A DNA stretch of 64,000 nt from Klebsiella indica. Lineage in GTDB: Bacteria > Pseudomonadota > Gammaproteobacteria > Enterobacterales > Enterobacteriaceae. The DNA is taken from assembly GCF_005860775.1 (NCBI RefSeq), contig NZ_VCHQ01000026.1, positions 1 to 64,000 on the forward strand, in the 5' to 3' direction. The position numbers and the translations under genes are program-made. Shown here piece by piece: positions 17,727 through 26,917 of this stretch; position 1 is the first letter of the stretch, and every line of letters begins with the position of its first letter. The notes under the pieces were generated by a model, which was given only the letters and a program-made list of their open reading frames with translations, searched no databases and was not told where the DNA came from.

Positions 17727-18527
17727 CTACCAGCTGGCGCGCATACGATCGCGTACCTGTCGGGAACACCGGCGGTTCTCCGCGCCAAGTCGGCACTTCA
17801 GAGAGGCATCCTGACGCGCGTCAGCGATGGCGTCGCGCAGGGTGGCGGTGACCAGCGTCAGATCGCTGGCGGCCGGGGCATCCGGGTTACTGATGTCAAG
17901 CAGTGCGGAGAGCAGGCCAAGCGTCGCGTAGTTGCTGACGTCATAGGCCATTGGCGGGATGGTCGCCGCCAGTTTCTCCAGCGCGTCAACGGTACGCAGG
18001 GTGATGCGCGCAGCCGAGGCTTTGCCCATCGCGTGGACCTGTACGCCGCGATCGTTGAAGGCAATCAGACGGTTGGCCTGGTAACCGTGGGCCAGAAAAG
18101 CGCCGGACATGGCTTTGCCGACGATCAGGCCAATCACCGGATGCCCGGCAAGGCGTGCCTTTGCATACGCGCCTGCGGCACCGGCCAGCGCCTGATGAAT
18201 TCCGAAGGCTTCTTCGCGGCGACCATAGGCCTGACTTGGCACATCAATAATTGCAATAATCGGGCGTTTCACCGCGTTATCCCCGTCAGCGTCAATGGTC
18301 TCATTGACCACTTTTGCCAGCGTCCAGCCTTCAAGCAGGCCGACTTCGCCTTTAGCGGCGCGCGGATAGTGGTTGTCAGCATCCGGCACCACGGCGATAA
18401 AACGCACGGTTTCGCCGTTCAAATCGGCGTCGGCAACCTGTACCGATGGGCACAGGCCGGCCATAAGCGGGGTATCCGACGCCAGCTGGTTTAGCCACAG
18501 CGCGGCACGGTTAGTGAACTGACGCAT
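17727..18527 (-). CDS. mdcE: MdcE, malonate decarboxylase gamma subunit
   Basis: One of the two carboxyltransferase-fold subunits that decarboxylate malonyl-S-ACP to acetyl-S-ACP. It is 266 residues, with a crotonase-like core (IIAIIDVPSQAYGRREEAFG; GHPVIGLIVGKAMSGAFLAHG). The start codon shares its last base with the mdcD stop, so translation is coupled. Together with MdcD it forms the decarboxylase active site of the biotin-independent enzyme. Confidence 0.92.
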   Translation of the reverse strand: MRQFTNRAALWLNQLASDTPLMAGLCPSVQVADADLNGETVRFIAVVPDADNHYPRAAKGEVGLLEGWTLAKVVNETIDADGDNAVKRPIIAIIDVPSQAYGRREEAFGIHQALAGAAGAYAKARLAGHPVIGLIVGKAMSGAFLAHGYQANRLIAFNDRGVQVHAMGKASAARITLRTVDALEKLAATIPPMAYDVSNYATLGLLSALLDISNPDAPAASDLTLVTATLRDAIADARQDASLKCRLGAENRRCSRQVRDRMRASW

Positions 18528-19360
18528 TATTTTTCCTCCCGGGCGAATAGCTGTTTGATCTGTGCGGCGTCTGCCTGCTGGCGGGTATCGAAGCGGGTCA
18601 GACGGCTCAGGAAATCATCATATTTGTCGCTGCGATGTTGGGCCGGTACGCCTTTGGCAATTGCCTCGTTCATGGCCGTTTTCACCGCATTGACGCCGTC
18701 AGCCACCAGGGCATCCACCAGGCCGCTGGCATAGCGAATTTCACCGCCGGTCATGCTCCAGATAAATGGCCGGTCGCGGGAGTCGTACTCTTCAATCCCG
18801 GCCTCCTGTTCGATAACCTGTGGCCCGTTGAGACCGAGGCGGGCTTCGCGGGTGACGATCAGGTAGCTGCACAGCGCCGCGGCGATGGACATGCCGCCGA
18901 AGCAGCCGACGGTGCCGGCGACAATACCGACCACCGGGGTATAGCGACGCAGGTCGACAATCGCGGCATGAATATCGGCGATGGCGGCAAGCCCCAGATT
19001 GGCTTCCTGCAGGCGCACGCCGCCGGTTTCCAGACACAGTACCGCCAGGGTGGGAATGCCGTTGCGGTTATCTTCCGCCGCCAGTTCAAGGGCGGCGGCC
19101 ATTTTGGCGCCGGAAACTTCGCCCATGCTCCCGCCCTGAAAGGTTCCCTCGATGGCGACAACGACCGCCGGTCGGCCGTTAATGGTGCCTTTTGCCACCA
19201 CCATGCCGTCGTCGGACTGCGGGACGATACCCTGCGCGCCAAGCCATGGCGACATAATGCCTTCGAACGGGTCCAGCAGTTCGCGATAGCTGCCGTCATC
19301 CAGCAGAGTACGGGCGCGTTCGCGGGCGCGCAGTTCAATGAAACTGCGATCGTTACGCAT
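18527..19360 (-). CDS. mdcD: MdcD, malonate decarboxylase beta subunit
   Basis: A carboxyltransferase-like subunit that works with MdcE in malonyl-S-ACP decarboxylation. It is 277 residues; landmarks include RARTLLDDGSYRELLDPFEG near the N-terminus, GGSMGEVSGAKMAAALELA, and LCLETGGVRLQEANLGL, which contains the oxyanion-hole glycines. The start overlaps the mdcC stop by 8 bp. Beta and gamma subunits are separate genes here, as in Klebsiella. Confidence 0.92.
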   Translation of the reverse strand: MRNDRSFIELRARERARTLLDDGSYRELLDPFEGIMSPWLGAQGIVPQSDDGMVVAKGTINGRPAVVVAIEGTFQGGSMGEVSGAKMAAALELAAEDNRNGIPTLAVLCLETGGVRLQEANLGLAAIADIHAAIVDLRRYTPVVGIVAGTVGCFGGMSIAAALCSYLIVTREARLGLNGPQVIEQEAGIEEYDSRDRPFIWSMTGGEIRYASGLVDALVADGVNAVKTAMNEAIAKGVPAQHRSDKYDDFLSRLTRFDTRQQADAAQIKQLFAREEK

Positions 19361-19652
19361 AAGTCACCTCCTCAAAAACCTGTTCAATACGGATCCGTGC
19401 GACGCCGGGGGTGGCGCCAAAGTCGTGGATGACCAGTTGTCCGCCGGGCAGGCCGTTAATCAGGTTCAGCCGTTCGAACAATGCGTGCCAGCGGGCCTGG
19501 CTGTTATCCACGGAGGTGGTGATCTCGATGTCGAGCGTATCGCTCTCTCCGGCGGTATAGAGCACTTCCATATCGCCAGAGCCTACAATGCCTGCCAGCG
19601 CTTTGCCGCTGAGGGCGCGGTTGGCAGGAAGTGAAAATTTAATCTGTTCCAT
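19353..19652 (-). CDS. mdcC: MdcC, malonate decarboxylase acyl carrier protein
   Basis: A 99-residue carrier protein (delta subunit) that bears the acetyl/malonyl group on a phosphoribosyl-dephospho-CoA arm. The attachment serine is Ser25 in IVGSGDMEVL, the same position as in the Klebsiella protein. It belongs to the CitD/MdcC carrier type rather than the fatty-acid ACP type. It lies 17 bp after mdcB and overlaps mdcD. Confidence 0.93.
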   Translation of the reverse strand: MEQIKFSLPANRALSGKALAGIVGSGDMEVLYTAGESDTLDIEITTSVDNSQARWHALFERLNLINGLPGGQLVIHDFGATPGVARIRIEQVFEEVTYA

Positions 19653-19669
19653 AACATCCTCTGAATGCG

Positions 19670-20512
19670 TTAGGCGGAAACCCGATCGAGAAACAGGGTG
19701 GCGGCAAGGAGATCGGCCGCGCCACCCGGTGAGGCGTTCTGCGCCAGCATCTGCGCATCAAGACGCGCCAGCGCGGCCCGACCCGACGCCGTCGCACATC
19801 CTCCGGCGGCCAGCACTTCGCCCGCGCCGTACCGCATGGCTTCAAGGCCCGCCATTCCGGCGCGGGAGAGCACGCAGGTATCGCTAAGCGAAGTCATAAT
19901 CGCCATCAGCGCGTCAAGCCGGGCCTGTGGCTCACTGGCCCCCTGAGCACGGCTGCGCAATAACTGCGGCAGCGCCAGGGTGGTGATGTGCGGAAACGCG
20001 CGCTGTGCTTCTTCCCGCGCGCCGGGTACCTGCCAGCGGCGGCTGGCGCGCAGACCCTTACTGAAGGTTTTTGGCGCGCAGACGTCCGGCAAACGGGCGA
20101 GGGCGGCGGCGGTTTCCGCTATCCTCTGTGCATGAGCGTCTCCCCCCAGCATGGCCGTGGCGCTGACCAGCAGACCGAGCGCCCAGATCGCGCCCCGATG
20201 GGTATTTACCCCCGACGTTACCTGCATCATTCGGGCTTCACCTTCGCGCCCCAGGCGACCAATCGTCTCGCGCAGGGCGACATCGGCCGGACGCAGCCAG
20301 CTTTGTTGGGCCAGGGCGTGAAACGTTGGTTTCAGACTACGGGCCGAGCGTTCCATCAGCGCCAGATTCAGATCCTGATGGGCACCGCTGCCGCGCCGAT
20401 CGACCAGACCGGGTTTCGGACTCAGGCGGGCTTCGGCGACCAGACAGGCGCTGGCGGTATGCGCCAGCCAGCGGGTCCGCGATTCGGCGAATTGGGGAGA
20501 GAGTTTTTTCAT
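19670..20512 (-). CDS. mdcB: MdcB, triphosphoribosyl-dephospho-CoA synthase
   Basis: Makes the prosthetic-group precursor 2'-(5''-triphosphoribosyl)-3'-dephospho-CoA from ATP and dephospho-CoA. It is a 280-residue CitG/MdcB-family protein. Landmarks are ACLVAEARLSPKPGLVDRRGSGAHQDL near the N-terminus, and GVNTHRGAIWALGLL in the middle, where the His/Arg are typical of the family. The start codon overlaps the mdcA stop by 1 bp. With MdcG it forms the cofactor branch of the operon. Confidence 0.92.
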   Translation of the reverse strand: MKKLSPQFAESRTRWLAHTASACLVAEARLSPKPGLVDRRGSGAHQDLNLALMERSARSLKPTFHALAQQSWLRPADVALRETIGRLGREGEARMMQVTSGVNTHRGAIWALGLLVSATAMLGGDAHAQRIAETAAALARLPDVCAPKTFSKGLRASRRWQVPGAREEAQRAFPHITTLALPQLLRSRAQGASEPQARLDALMAIMTSLSDTCVLSRAGMAGLEAMRYGAGEVLAAGGCATASGRAALARLDAQMLAQNASPGGAADLLAATLFLDRVSA

Positions 20513-22167
20513 TACCAGCTCCGGAATTTTGCCGGTGGGTTGTAAAGGCCGTCAGACCACTCCACCAGGTCGGCCACGCTACCGGCCGCGAGTAGCGAGC
20601 GGGTGGCATCACTGCGACGAATCGCGATATCTTCCGGATAGACGACTTTGCCGCTACGGCGCAGCCCGGCCACGCGTCTGGCGTCGACCCCGAGGCCGAT
20701 ATCGGTGATACCCGCGACGGCCGCAACCATTGCCCGGCGCTCTTCAAGGCTTTCCGCGCGATAGAGATAGGCAATGCCTTCCTCGGTCAGAACGTGGGTG
20801 ACGTCATCGCCGTAAATCATTACCGGCGCCAGCGGCATTCCGGCGCTTCTGGCGACGTCAACGGCGTCGAGTTTTTCCACGAAGGTGGGTTTGACGCCCG
20901 CCTGGAAGGTTTCCACCATCTGTACGACCAGCTTTTTACCCCGCTGCATCGGGTCCGGTTCGGTGATCATGTTTAACCATGCCGGCGTGGCGTGGCGGCG
21001 GCCGTGCGGGTCGTGGCCCATATTCGGCGCGCCGCCGAAGCCGGAGAGGCGCCCGCGAGTCACGGTTGATGAATTGGCGTAGCCATCAATTTGCAGCGTG
21101 GAACCGATAAACATATCTACCGCGTACTGGCCCGCCAACTGGCAGAAGGCGCGGTTGGAGCGCATGGAGCCATCGGCGCCGGTGAAGAAGATATCCGGCC
21201 GCGCGCGAATATACTCTTCCATGCCCAGTTCGCCGCCGAAGCAGTGCACGCTTTCTACCCAACCGCTTTCGATGGCCGGGATAAGGGTGGGATGCGGATT
21301 CAGCGTCCAGTGTTTACAGATTTTACCCTTCAGACCGAGCTGTTCGCCGTAAGTAGGCAGCAGCAGTTCGATAGCGGCGGTGTTAAAGCCGATACCGTGG
21401 TTCAGCGACTGCACCTGATGTTCGGCATAGATGCCTTTAATCGCCATCATCGCCATCAGGATATGTTCTTGCTTGATCAGGCGCGGGTCGCGGGTAAACA
21501 ACGGTTCGATAAAGAACGGTTTATCGGCGACAACGACGTAATCAATCCACGAGCCGGGAATGTCCACCCGCGGCAGGTCGCATTCGTCATCCACCAGTTC
21601 ATTAACCTGCGCAATGACGATACCGTCATGGAAAGCGGCGGCTTCAACCAGCGCGGGGGTATCTTCGGTGCTCGGCCCGGTGTAAAGATTGCCTTTGCGA
21701 TCGGCTTTATAACCGGCGATCAGCGCCACGTTTGGCGACAGGTCGACATACAGACGCGAGTAGAGTTCGATGTAGGTGTGGATCGCGCCGATTTCCAGTA
21801 AGCCATCTTCCAGCAGTTGTGAAATCCGCAGACTCTGGGTACCGGAGAAGGAGAAATCGAGCTTACGGGCGATACCTTTTTCAAAGAGATCCAGGTGCTC
21901 GCTGCGCCCGACGCTTGGCATAATCATATGCAGGTCATGGATTTTTTGCGGGTTGACTTCCGCCAGCATCCGGGAGAGGAAATCCGCTTGTTTCTGGTTG
22001 TTGCCTTCCAGCACCACCCGATCCCCGGGGGCCAGCAGATGTTCCAGTACGGCAACCAGCCGATCGCCGGGGATCACCTTGCCTGAGATCCCGGCCTCGG
22101 TCAGTCGCCGCTGTTTTTCCGTACGGCGGCGGTTCCAGACTCGCCCCGTCGTTTGTTCGGCATTCAT
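20512..22167 (-). CDS. mdcA: MdcA, malonate decarboxylase alpha subunit (acetyl-S-ACP:malonate transferase)
   Basis: Exchanges acetyl for malonyl on the carrier protein: acetyl-S-ACP + malonate gives malonyl-S-ACP + acetate. It is 551 residues with a CoA-transferase family fold, starting MNAEQTTGRVWNRRRTEKQRR and carrying GFGGAPNMGHDPHGRRHATPAWL in its C-terminal half. It is the first gene of the operon, with a strong AGGAGG ribosome site just upstream. Genes mdcA to mdcE are packed within 17 bp of each other or overlap. Confidence 0.94.
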   Translation of the reverse strand: MNAEQTTGRVWNRRRTEKQRRLTEAGISGKVIPGDRLVAVLEHLLAPGDRVVLEGNNQKQADFLSRMLAEVNPQKIHDLHMIMPSVGRSEHLDLFEKGIARKLDFSFSGTQSLRISQLLEDGLLEIGAIHTYIELYSRLYVDLSPNVALIAGYKADRKGNLYTGPSTEDTPALVEAAAFHDGIVIAQVNELVDDECDLPRVDIPGSWIDYVVVADKPFFIEPLFTRDPRLIKQEHILMAMMAIKGIYAEHQVQSLNHGIGFNTAAIELLLPTYGEQLGLKGKICKHWTLNPHPTLIPAIESGWVESVHCFGGELGMEEYIRARPDIFFTGADGSMRSNRAFCQLAGQYAVDMFIGSTLQIDGYANSSTVTRGRLSGFGGAPNMGHDPHGRRHATPAWLNMITEPDPMQRGKKLVVQMVETFQAGVKPTFVEKLDAVDVARSAGMPLAPVMIYGDDVTHVLTEEGIAYLYRAESLEERRAMVAAVAGITDIGLGVDARRVAGLRRSGKVVYPEDIAIRRSDATRSLLAAGSVADLVEWSDGLYNPPAKFRSW

Positions 22168-22261
22168 TATTAACCTCCTGATTCGACAAATCGTTTTGAT
22201 TGCCTGCTGTGGAAGTTAGTGTGCGTCCCGGCGCGGCACGCATCAATTAAGGCTCGCAGCA

Positions 22262-22286
22262 AATTATTAGCCTGAGAGTAATAATT
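22262..22286. promoter_or_regulatory. Inverted repeat upstream of mdcA, candidate MdcR site
   Basis: AATTATTA (22262-22269) and TAATAATT (22279-22286) are perfect inverted arms separated by 9 bp, about 95 bp upstream of the mdcA start. The size and A/T character fit a LysR-type operator. Assignment to MdcR is inference from position. Confidence 0.45.
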
Positions 22287-22333
22287 AGCAGGCGAAAGAT
22301 GTGAGGGAGATCAATAATGAGGGAGAAGCGTTG

Positions 22334-22359
22334 CTCTACGGGCCGGGCGGCCCGTAGAG
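22334..22359. repeat. 11-bp perfect inverted repeat
   Basis: CTCTACGGGCC, loop GGGC, GGCCCGTAGAG. It lies between tqsA and mdcA without a T tail; it could be a hairpin at the 3' end of the tqsA transcript or in an extended mdcA leader. Confidence 0.5.
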
Positions 22360-22392
22360 AGAAAATGGAGAGGGAATTTTTGCGTAGCTCAC

Positions 22393-22424
22393 GCAGGCCG
22401 GACAGCATTAGCCGTCATCCGGCG
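22393..22424 (-). repeat. REP element
   Basis: Reads CGCCGGATGACGGCTAATGC on the minus strand and closes with GTCCGGCCTGCG, an enteric REP palindrome located 36 bp after the tqsA stop. Confidence 0.7.
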
Positions 22425-22459
22425 GAATATGCGCCAGGTGTTAACCATTTGTTTTCGAA

Positions 22460-23494
22460 TTAATCTTTGCTCAAATCGCTTAGCAGGTAGGCGATGCCTT
22501 GCCCGGCTACCGTCTGTTCGAGGGCGATTTTGACGATAATCGTTAGCGGTACTGAGAGCAGCATACCAACAGGGCCTAACAGCCAGCCCCAGAAGATCAA
22601 TGACAGGAAGACCACCAGCGTCGACAGTCCCAGCCCGCGTCCCATAATTCTCGGTTCGAGGATGTTGCCGAACACCAGGTTAATGACGAGGTAGCCCGCC
22701 AGCACCACCAGCGCGTCGTACAGGCCGCCAAACACCAGTACCTGTAAAATTGGCGGGATCGCCGCGAGAACGGAACCAATATTGGGAATATAGTTGAGCG
22801 CAAAAGCCAGCAGCCCCCACATAAAGGCGAAACGGACGTCCAGCAGCACCAGCATTCCCCAGACCACCAGACCGGTGACCAGGCTGATGGCCGTTTTTAA
22901 TACCAGATAGTGGGAGACGCTATCCAGCGCGCGCTGAATCGCCCCCATACCTTCCACCGGTCGCGACATCAGCTGTTGCAGCTTGGCGGGAAGCTGTGGC
23001 ACTTCCAGCAGCATAAACACCACCGTCAGCAGCAGCAGAAAGATAGAGGACATGGCATTGGAAAGCTGGGTAAGCAGACTGGTAACCAGCGTCATGACCG
23101 CATTCGGGTCAATATACTTATTAAGCTCAACCACAGAAACAGTAAAACCGAAACGCTGTAACCACGGCGCAACGGTCTGCATCGGTTCATAGAGATAATT
23201 GCGATATTGCGGCAGGGTACGCGCCAGTTCATTTAGCGACGTGCCGAGCGAAGCCAGCAGCACCACCGCCAGCAGGACAATCACGCCCACCAGCAGCGAA
23301 ATAGCCAGCACCCGCGGCACCCGGCAGCGCACCATCAACTGGACCAGGGGATTAATCACCACCGCCAGAAAGAGCGCCAGGACGAAGGGCACGATGATAT
23401 CCGCCGCGAAGCGAATGCCGGTGAGGATGATAACCAGCATGCCGAGCATGATGACTATTTTTAAGCCGTTAAGCGTGATGATGGGTTTCGCCAT
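22460..23494 (-). CDS. tqsA: AI-2E family transporter TqsA
   Basis: A 344-residue inner-membrane protein implicated in E. coli in export of the quorum signal autoinducer-2. It has six to eight hydrophobic segments and the family core [18 protein letters not shown] and [19 protein letters not shown]. It is almost identical to E. coli TqsA from its start [20 protein letters not shown], which fixes the ATG at 23494 with AGGGAACGGT upstream. In E. coli it is followed by pntB/pntA; here the mdc operon occupies that side, so this marks the boundary between accessory DNA and conserved backbone. Confidence 0.92.
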   Translation of the reverse strand: MAKPIITLNGLKIVIMLGMLVIILTGIRFAADIIVPFVLALFLAVVINPLVQLMVRCRVPRVLAISLLVGVIVLLAVVLLASLGTSLNELARTLPQYRNYLYEPMQTVAPWLQRFGFTVSVVELNKYIDPNAVMTLVTSLLTQLSNAMSSIFLLLLTVVFMLLEVPQLPAKLQQLMSRPVEGMGAIQRALDSVSHYLVLKTAISLVTGLVVWGMLVLLDVRFAFMWGLLAFALNYIPNIGSVLAAIPPILQVLVFGGLYDALVVLAGYLVINLVFGNILEPRIMGRGLGLSTLVVFLSLIFWGWLLGPVGMLLSVPLTIIVKIALEQTVAGQGIAYLLSDLSKD

Positions 23495-24026
23495 ACCGTT
23501 CCCTGCGCGAGAAAAATGGAGTTTAATATGAGCCATTGTAGACGTTACTAAAGTCAGTGTCTCAATGCTTTTGCTGCCTAATTCGCCTGTGCTCCCTCAA
23601 AAAGCCGCCTGTAATAAATAATCGATGGGGTGCCATCATAATGGCAGGCGACAAGAGAAAAACTAATCAAAATCAAATATCCGCAGTAAAGAACTGCAAA
23701 GACTTTGAGTTAAATGTGACATTATGGTACAAATCTCCGGGTGTATAACGACTGAGGACAATTTCCATCCGCAAATGACGAGAAGCAATCCCGCGGATAA
23801 TTGTAATTTTATGGACAATCAGTTCAGGATGTATATTTCCCATCACCCTGTAGTTTCCCTCTTTAACGCCTGTTTTTCTGGCGAACAGCACTGGCGCTCG
23901 GCGCTTTAGTCTTCTTCTTTCTGCCTGAGCTGGCGCTTCGCGCACGGCTAAAATAACGTCGATATTTTTCCGGTTTACGACGCCGTAAACCGCAACGAAT
24001 TATATTCTCAAGCAGGAGAAGGGATC
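23495..24026. promoter_or_regulatory. tqsA-mdtJ divergent promoter region
   Basis: About 530 bp without a convincing gene; short open frames here look like chance. It includes a 9-bp perfect inverted repeat CGGTTTACG-ACGC-CGTAAACCG (23971-23992) just upstream of the mdtJ ribosome site. The arrangement suggests a regulated mdtJI promoter or leader. Confidence 0.55.
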
Positions 24027-24392
24027 ATGTTTTATTGGCTTTTATTAGCGCTTGCCATCGTTGCTGAAATTACCGGCACCTTGTCGATGAAATGGGCGGG
24101 TGTCAGCGGTGGTCATTCGGGATTTATTTTAATGCTGGTGATGATCACGCTTTCTTATATTTTTCTGGCTTTCGCGGTGAAAAAAATCGCCCTCGGCGTG
24201 GCTTATGCCTTATGGGAAGGGACAGGTATTTTACTGATCACTATTTTCAGCGTTCTGCTGTTTGATGAGGCACTGTCAACAATAAAAATCGCCGGTTTGA
24301 TCACGCTGATTGCCGGAATTGTATTGATTAAATCCGGGACGCAGAAAGCCGTGAGTCCGTGTAAGGAGTGCCGTCATGCCACAACAGTTTGA
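24027..24392 (+). CDS. mdtJ: MdtJ, SMR spermidine exporter subunit
   Basis: A 121-residue small-multidrug-resistance protein with four membrane helices. It has the SMR core glutamate in [17 protein letters not shown] and [22 protein letters not shown]. In E. coli MdtJ pairs with MdtI to export spermidine. Start at 24027 with AGGAGAAGGG upstream. The last 17 bp overlap mdtI, so the two subunits are translationally coupled. Confidence 0.95.
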   Translation: MFYWLLLALAIVAEITGTLSMKWAGVSGGHSGFILMLVMITLSYIFLAFAVKKIALGVAYALWEGTGILLITIFSVLLFDEALSTIKIAGLITLIAGIVLIKSGTQKAVSPCKECRHATTV

Positions 24393-24708
24393 GTGGGTTC
24401 ACGCCGCCTGGCTGGCGCTGGCTGTTGTACTGGAAATTATTGCCAACGTGTTTCTGAAGTTTTCTGATGGCTTTCGCCGCAAATTGTACGGCATGATGTC
24501 GCTGGCGGCAGTCCTCGGTGCCTTTAGCGCACTTTCGCAGGCGGTCAAAGGGATTGATTTGTCGGTAGCCTACGCGCTGTGGGGCGGTTTTGGTATCGCA
24601 GTAACCATCGCCGCCGGGTGGATACTGTTTGGCCAGCGTCTGAACAGGAAAGGCTGGATCGGTTTAATCCTGCTGGTGGCGGGCATGGTCTTAATTAAAC
24701 TTGCCTGA
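24376..24708 (+). CDS. mdtI: MdtI, SMR spermidine exporter subunit
   Basis: A 110-residue SMR partner of MdtJ with four membrane helices, the active-site glutamate in [20 protein letters not shown], and [15 protein letters not shown]. Neither subunit alone is expected to export; the heterodimer is the functional unit in E. coli. It begins inside the end of mdtJ. Confidence 0.95.
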   Translation: MPQQFEWVHAAWLALAVVLEIIANVFLKFSDGFRRKLYGMMSLAAVLGAFSALSQAVKGIDLSVAYALWGGFGIAVTIAAGWILFGQRLNRKGWIGLILLVAGMVLIKLA

Positions 24709-24826
24709 CGAGCGGCTATAGAGAACCTGAAATGACAGGCCCGAGCCTGGTGGAAAACCGGACTCAGGCTCAGGCCGCACGGTTATGCGCTGATATCGCC
24801 GATGCGCCAACGGCGGGGCTGGCGAC

Positions 24827-25639
24827 CTATCGGGCGGCCAGCGCTTCCAGTTTGTCGCGAAAACCGGTAACGGCGATGGCGCGGTTATCGGCTCGCCATC
24901 GATCTTTTGCGCCAGGCGCTGAGCTCTGTACCGCAATGACCTGCCAGCCGTTAGCCGTTTTTAGCAACAGCGGCGAGCCACTGTCCCCCGGCAGGGTATC
25001 GCATTGATGGGAGAGGACCGAACTCTGTGCCCAGCCGGTCACCACGCAATCCTCATGCGCGTAAAGGTTATCCAGATGATCTTCCGGATAGCCTGCCTGA
25101 GTCACTTTACGTTCTGCGGTTTTCAGCGCGGCGGTCAGCTCGGCTTTCGTGCCGCTAAAAATCGGCACCGGCGTAATCCCGGACGGCGCATAGCGGATCA
25201 TGATAAGGCCGAAGTCCCAGGGCGCCGCTGTCGTTGGCACTATCCAGCCGTCGCCATCGGCTTTAAGCCGCTTTGCCAGTGATGGCGTAACGCGGCCTTC
25301 AATCCCGTGAATTTCGTAAACCCAGCGCCCCTTGTGAGAGATAAAGCGCAACGCGACAGGTTTATCCGGTTTACCTTTGGGTGGAGTAAGCAGGCAGTGT
25401 CCGGCGGTGAGGGCCAGATGAGGAGAGATAAGCGTGGCGGTGCAGAGATTGCCGCTGGCGGTTTCCAGTTGCCCAATGGCATCCCAGGGATCATCAGCCG
25501 GCGTGCTTACCGGTTTACGGTCATCGTGACCGAAAAATAACGTTTTAATATCTTTTGCACTCATGCCATCGTCGTCAGCCAGGACCCACGAAGGCAGCAG
25601 GCAAATTGAACACAGTAATAACAGTACGTCTCTACGCAT
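24827..25639 (-). CDS. ydgD: Secreted trypsin-like serine protease YdgD
   Basis: A 270-residue periplasmic chymotrypsin-fold protein. The N-terminus [21 protein letters not shown] is a signal peptide with a cleavage-type ALA end. The catalytic triad is visible: His in LTAGHCLL, Asp in PWDFGLI, Ser in GDSGSPLL. Start at 25639; a longer frame to 25717 would bury the signal sequence. Its position between mdtI and the asr region matches E. coli ydgD. Substrate unknown. Confidence 0.88.
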   Translation of the reverse strand: MRRDVLLLLCSICLLPSWVLADDDGMSAKDIKTLFFGHDDRKPVSTPADDPWDAIGQLETASGNLCTATLISPHLALTAGHCLLTPPKGKPDKPVALRFISHKGRWVYEIHGIEGRVTPSLAKRLKADGDGWIVPTTAAPWDFGLIMIRYAPSGITPVPIFSGTKAELTAALKTAERKVTQAGYPEDHLDNLYAHEDCVVTGWAQSSVLSHQCDTLPGDSGSPLLLKTANGWQVIAVQSSAPGAKDRWRADNRAIAVTGFRDKLEALAAR

Positions 25640-26113
25640 ATCACTCTCAGGGGAGATAATTCTGTATATTGAAAGTAGCAGCAGATTTAAGTTTATGAAA
25701 GTTAAGAATAATTCCAATCAAGCCGAACGGCAGGAAAAATCAGCAAAAGTCGCCGGTGACAATCAGGCGAATGGCGTGATTTCAATAGTTTAACGTCGAT
25801 TTCCGTTAGCGCTATTTCCGCAGAAAAAGGAAGTGGAAGCAATATAAATCGTGTATCCGAACGTACGAGAGTCCGTGAGAAATAACGCAATATCAATATG
25901 CGCGTTCTCTGAGCGCCGGTTAGTGTAACCATTGCGAAAAAAGAGATAACTTTAGCGGAAAAGAGCATTTCTTTACGTGTTTATGAATGACGTTAAAAGC
26001 GAAACATTTTCTCACCGTAAACAGTGTGATTGCGACGACCTTGTTGAGCAAACAGTGATGTTAGCCCGGCGATGATACCGGCAATTTCTTATATCCGTTG
26101 TACGGGAGGATCG
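25640..26113. other. Gene-poor region between ydgD and a small membrane-protein ORF
   Basis: About 470 bp. I see the ydgD promoter side and scattered short frames without homology or good ribosome sites, and nothing else I can support. Confidence 0.5.
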
Positions 26114-26218
26114 ATGTCTAAACAAGGTATTCGCGCATTAGTCTATGTTTCGCTGGCGTCTGCGATGATCTGGGGCGCTACCGGTTATCTACTGGTTAAG
26201 GCCGTTCACGTTCTGTAA
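26114..26218 (+). CDS. Putative 34-residue small membrane protein
   Basis: A short frame with a strong ribosome site (GGGAGG, 6 bases before ATG). It encodes MSKQGIRALVYVSLASAMIW followed by GATGYLLVKAVHVL. There is one predicted membrane helix (about residues 8-30) with positive charge at the N-terminus. I do not recognise a named family. The good start signal, the helix with its flanking charges and the sharp stop make a real protein plausible. It lies in a stretch that already encodes another tiny membrane protein, YdgU. Confidence 0.5.
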   Translation: MSKQGIRALVYVSLASAMIWGATGYLLVKAVHVL

Positions 26219-26333
26219 TCAGGCTTTGATCCGCGAGGGAGGGGACGTTGAGGACATGTGACCGTTGCGGATGCAACCCGAACGTTTAACAGCGACCGGG
26301 GATTTTCTGGTTGCTTCTGGCAGGTATCAGTAT

Positions 26334-26417
26334 TTAGTCGAGAAAAAAACGGCTGGCGACCAGCGCGCAGATAATCAGCAGGATCAGGATGAGCTCAAAA
26401 CGATAGCGCTGCAGCAT
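26334..26417 (-). CDS. ydgU: YdgU (AsrS-like) small membrane protein
   Basis: A 27-residue single-helix membrane protein, MLQRYRFELILILLIICALV followed by ASRFFLD. It matches E. coli YdgU (MGRYRFEFILIILILCALIT...) nearly position by position. It lies downstream of asr on the same strand, separated by the asr terminator, as in E. coli, where it is expressed with asr under acid. Function unknown. Confidence 0.88.
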   Translation of the reverse strand: MLQRYRFELILILLIICALVASRFFLD

Positions 26418-26430
26418 GGGTGCTCTCCAG

Positions 26431-26459
26431 AAAAAACGGCGCTGAAGGAGACAGCGCCG
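26431..26459 (-). terminator. asr terminator
   Basis: On the minus strand CGGCGCTG, loop TCTCCTT, CAGCGCCG, then TTTTTT: a textbook intrinsic terminator between asr and ydgU. Read-through would be needed to express ydgU with asr. Confidence 0.85.
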
Positions 26460-26497
26460 ATCTGATGTCAACCAACCTAACAACCTAACCGTGGAGA

Positions 26498-26812
26498 TTA
26501 AGCAGCCGGTTGTGTCGCCGGTTTAGCGGCGTGATGCTTGGTGATTTTTTTGTGTTTTTTAGCAGCCTGCGCTTTCTGGGTTGCAGCAGGTTTAGCTTTT
26601 ACTTTTTTGTGTTTTTTAGCAGCCTGTGCTTTCTGCTCTGCTGCCGGTTTAACCGCTTTTTTGTGTTTCTTGTGGTGAACCACTTTAGCGGTGGTGCTGT
26701 GAGTTGCAGCAGCCGGAGCCGTGGTGGTGGTGGTGGTGGCCGCGTCGGCAGCGAAAGCAGCAGATGACAGACCCATAGCAGCGGCAACGACCAGAGCTAA
26801 TACTTTATTCAT
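26498..26812 (-). CDS. asr: Acid-shock protein Asr
   Basis: A periplasmic acid-induced protein of 104 residues. It has a signal peptide ([20 protein letters not shown], cleaved near AFA), an Ala/Thr-rich segment, then Lys/Ala/His-rich low-complexity repeats of the type [17 protein letters not shown]. The basic repeat region is thought to protect periplasmic components at low pH. A candidate RstA box lies 106-119 bp upstream of the start, matching the known RstBA control of asr in E. coli. Confidence 0.95.
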   Translation of the reverse strand: MNKVLALVVAAAMGLSSAAFAADAATTTTTTAPAAATHSTTAKVVHHKKHKKAVKPAAEQKAQAAKKHKKVKAKPAATQKAQAAKKHKKITKHHAAKPATQPAA

Positions 26813-26917
26813 TCTGATATCCTCGAAAAGGTTTCTTCATTTCAACCCCACTGCGGGGCCGTTGAAATAACTATATGCTTGTCTTTTCGGGGTTTCCGTG
26901 AGTGTTTGGTATCGGCG

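Noticed and set aside
18635-19432. A 265-codon plus-strand frame opposite mdcD/mdcC
   Set aside because: It is antisense to well-identified malonate decarboxylase genes and has no family resemblance.
25563-25793. A 76-codon plus-strand frame crossing the ydgD start
   Set aside because: Most of it is antisense to the YdgD signal peptide, with no good ribosome site and no known relative.
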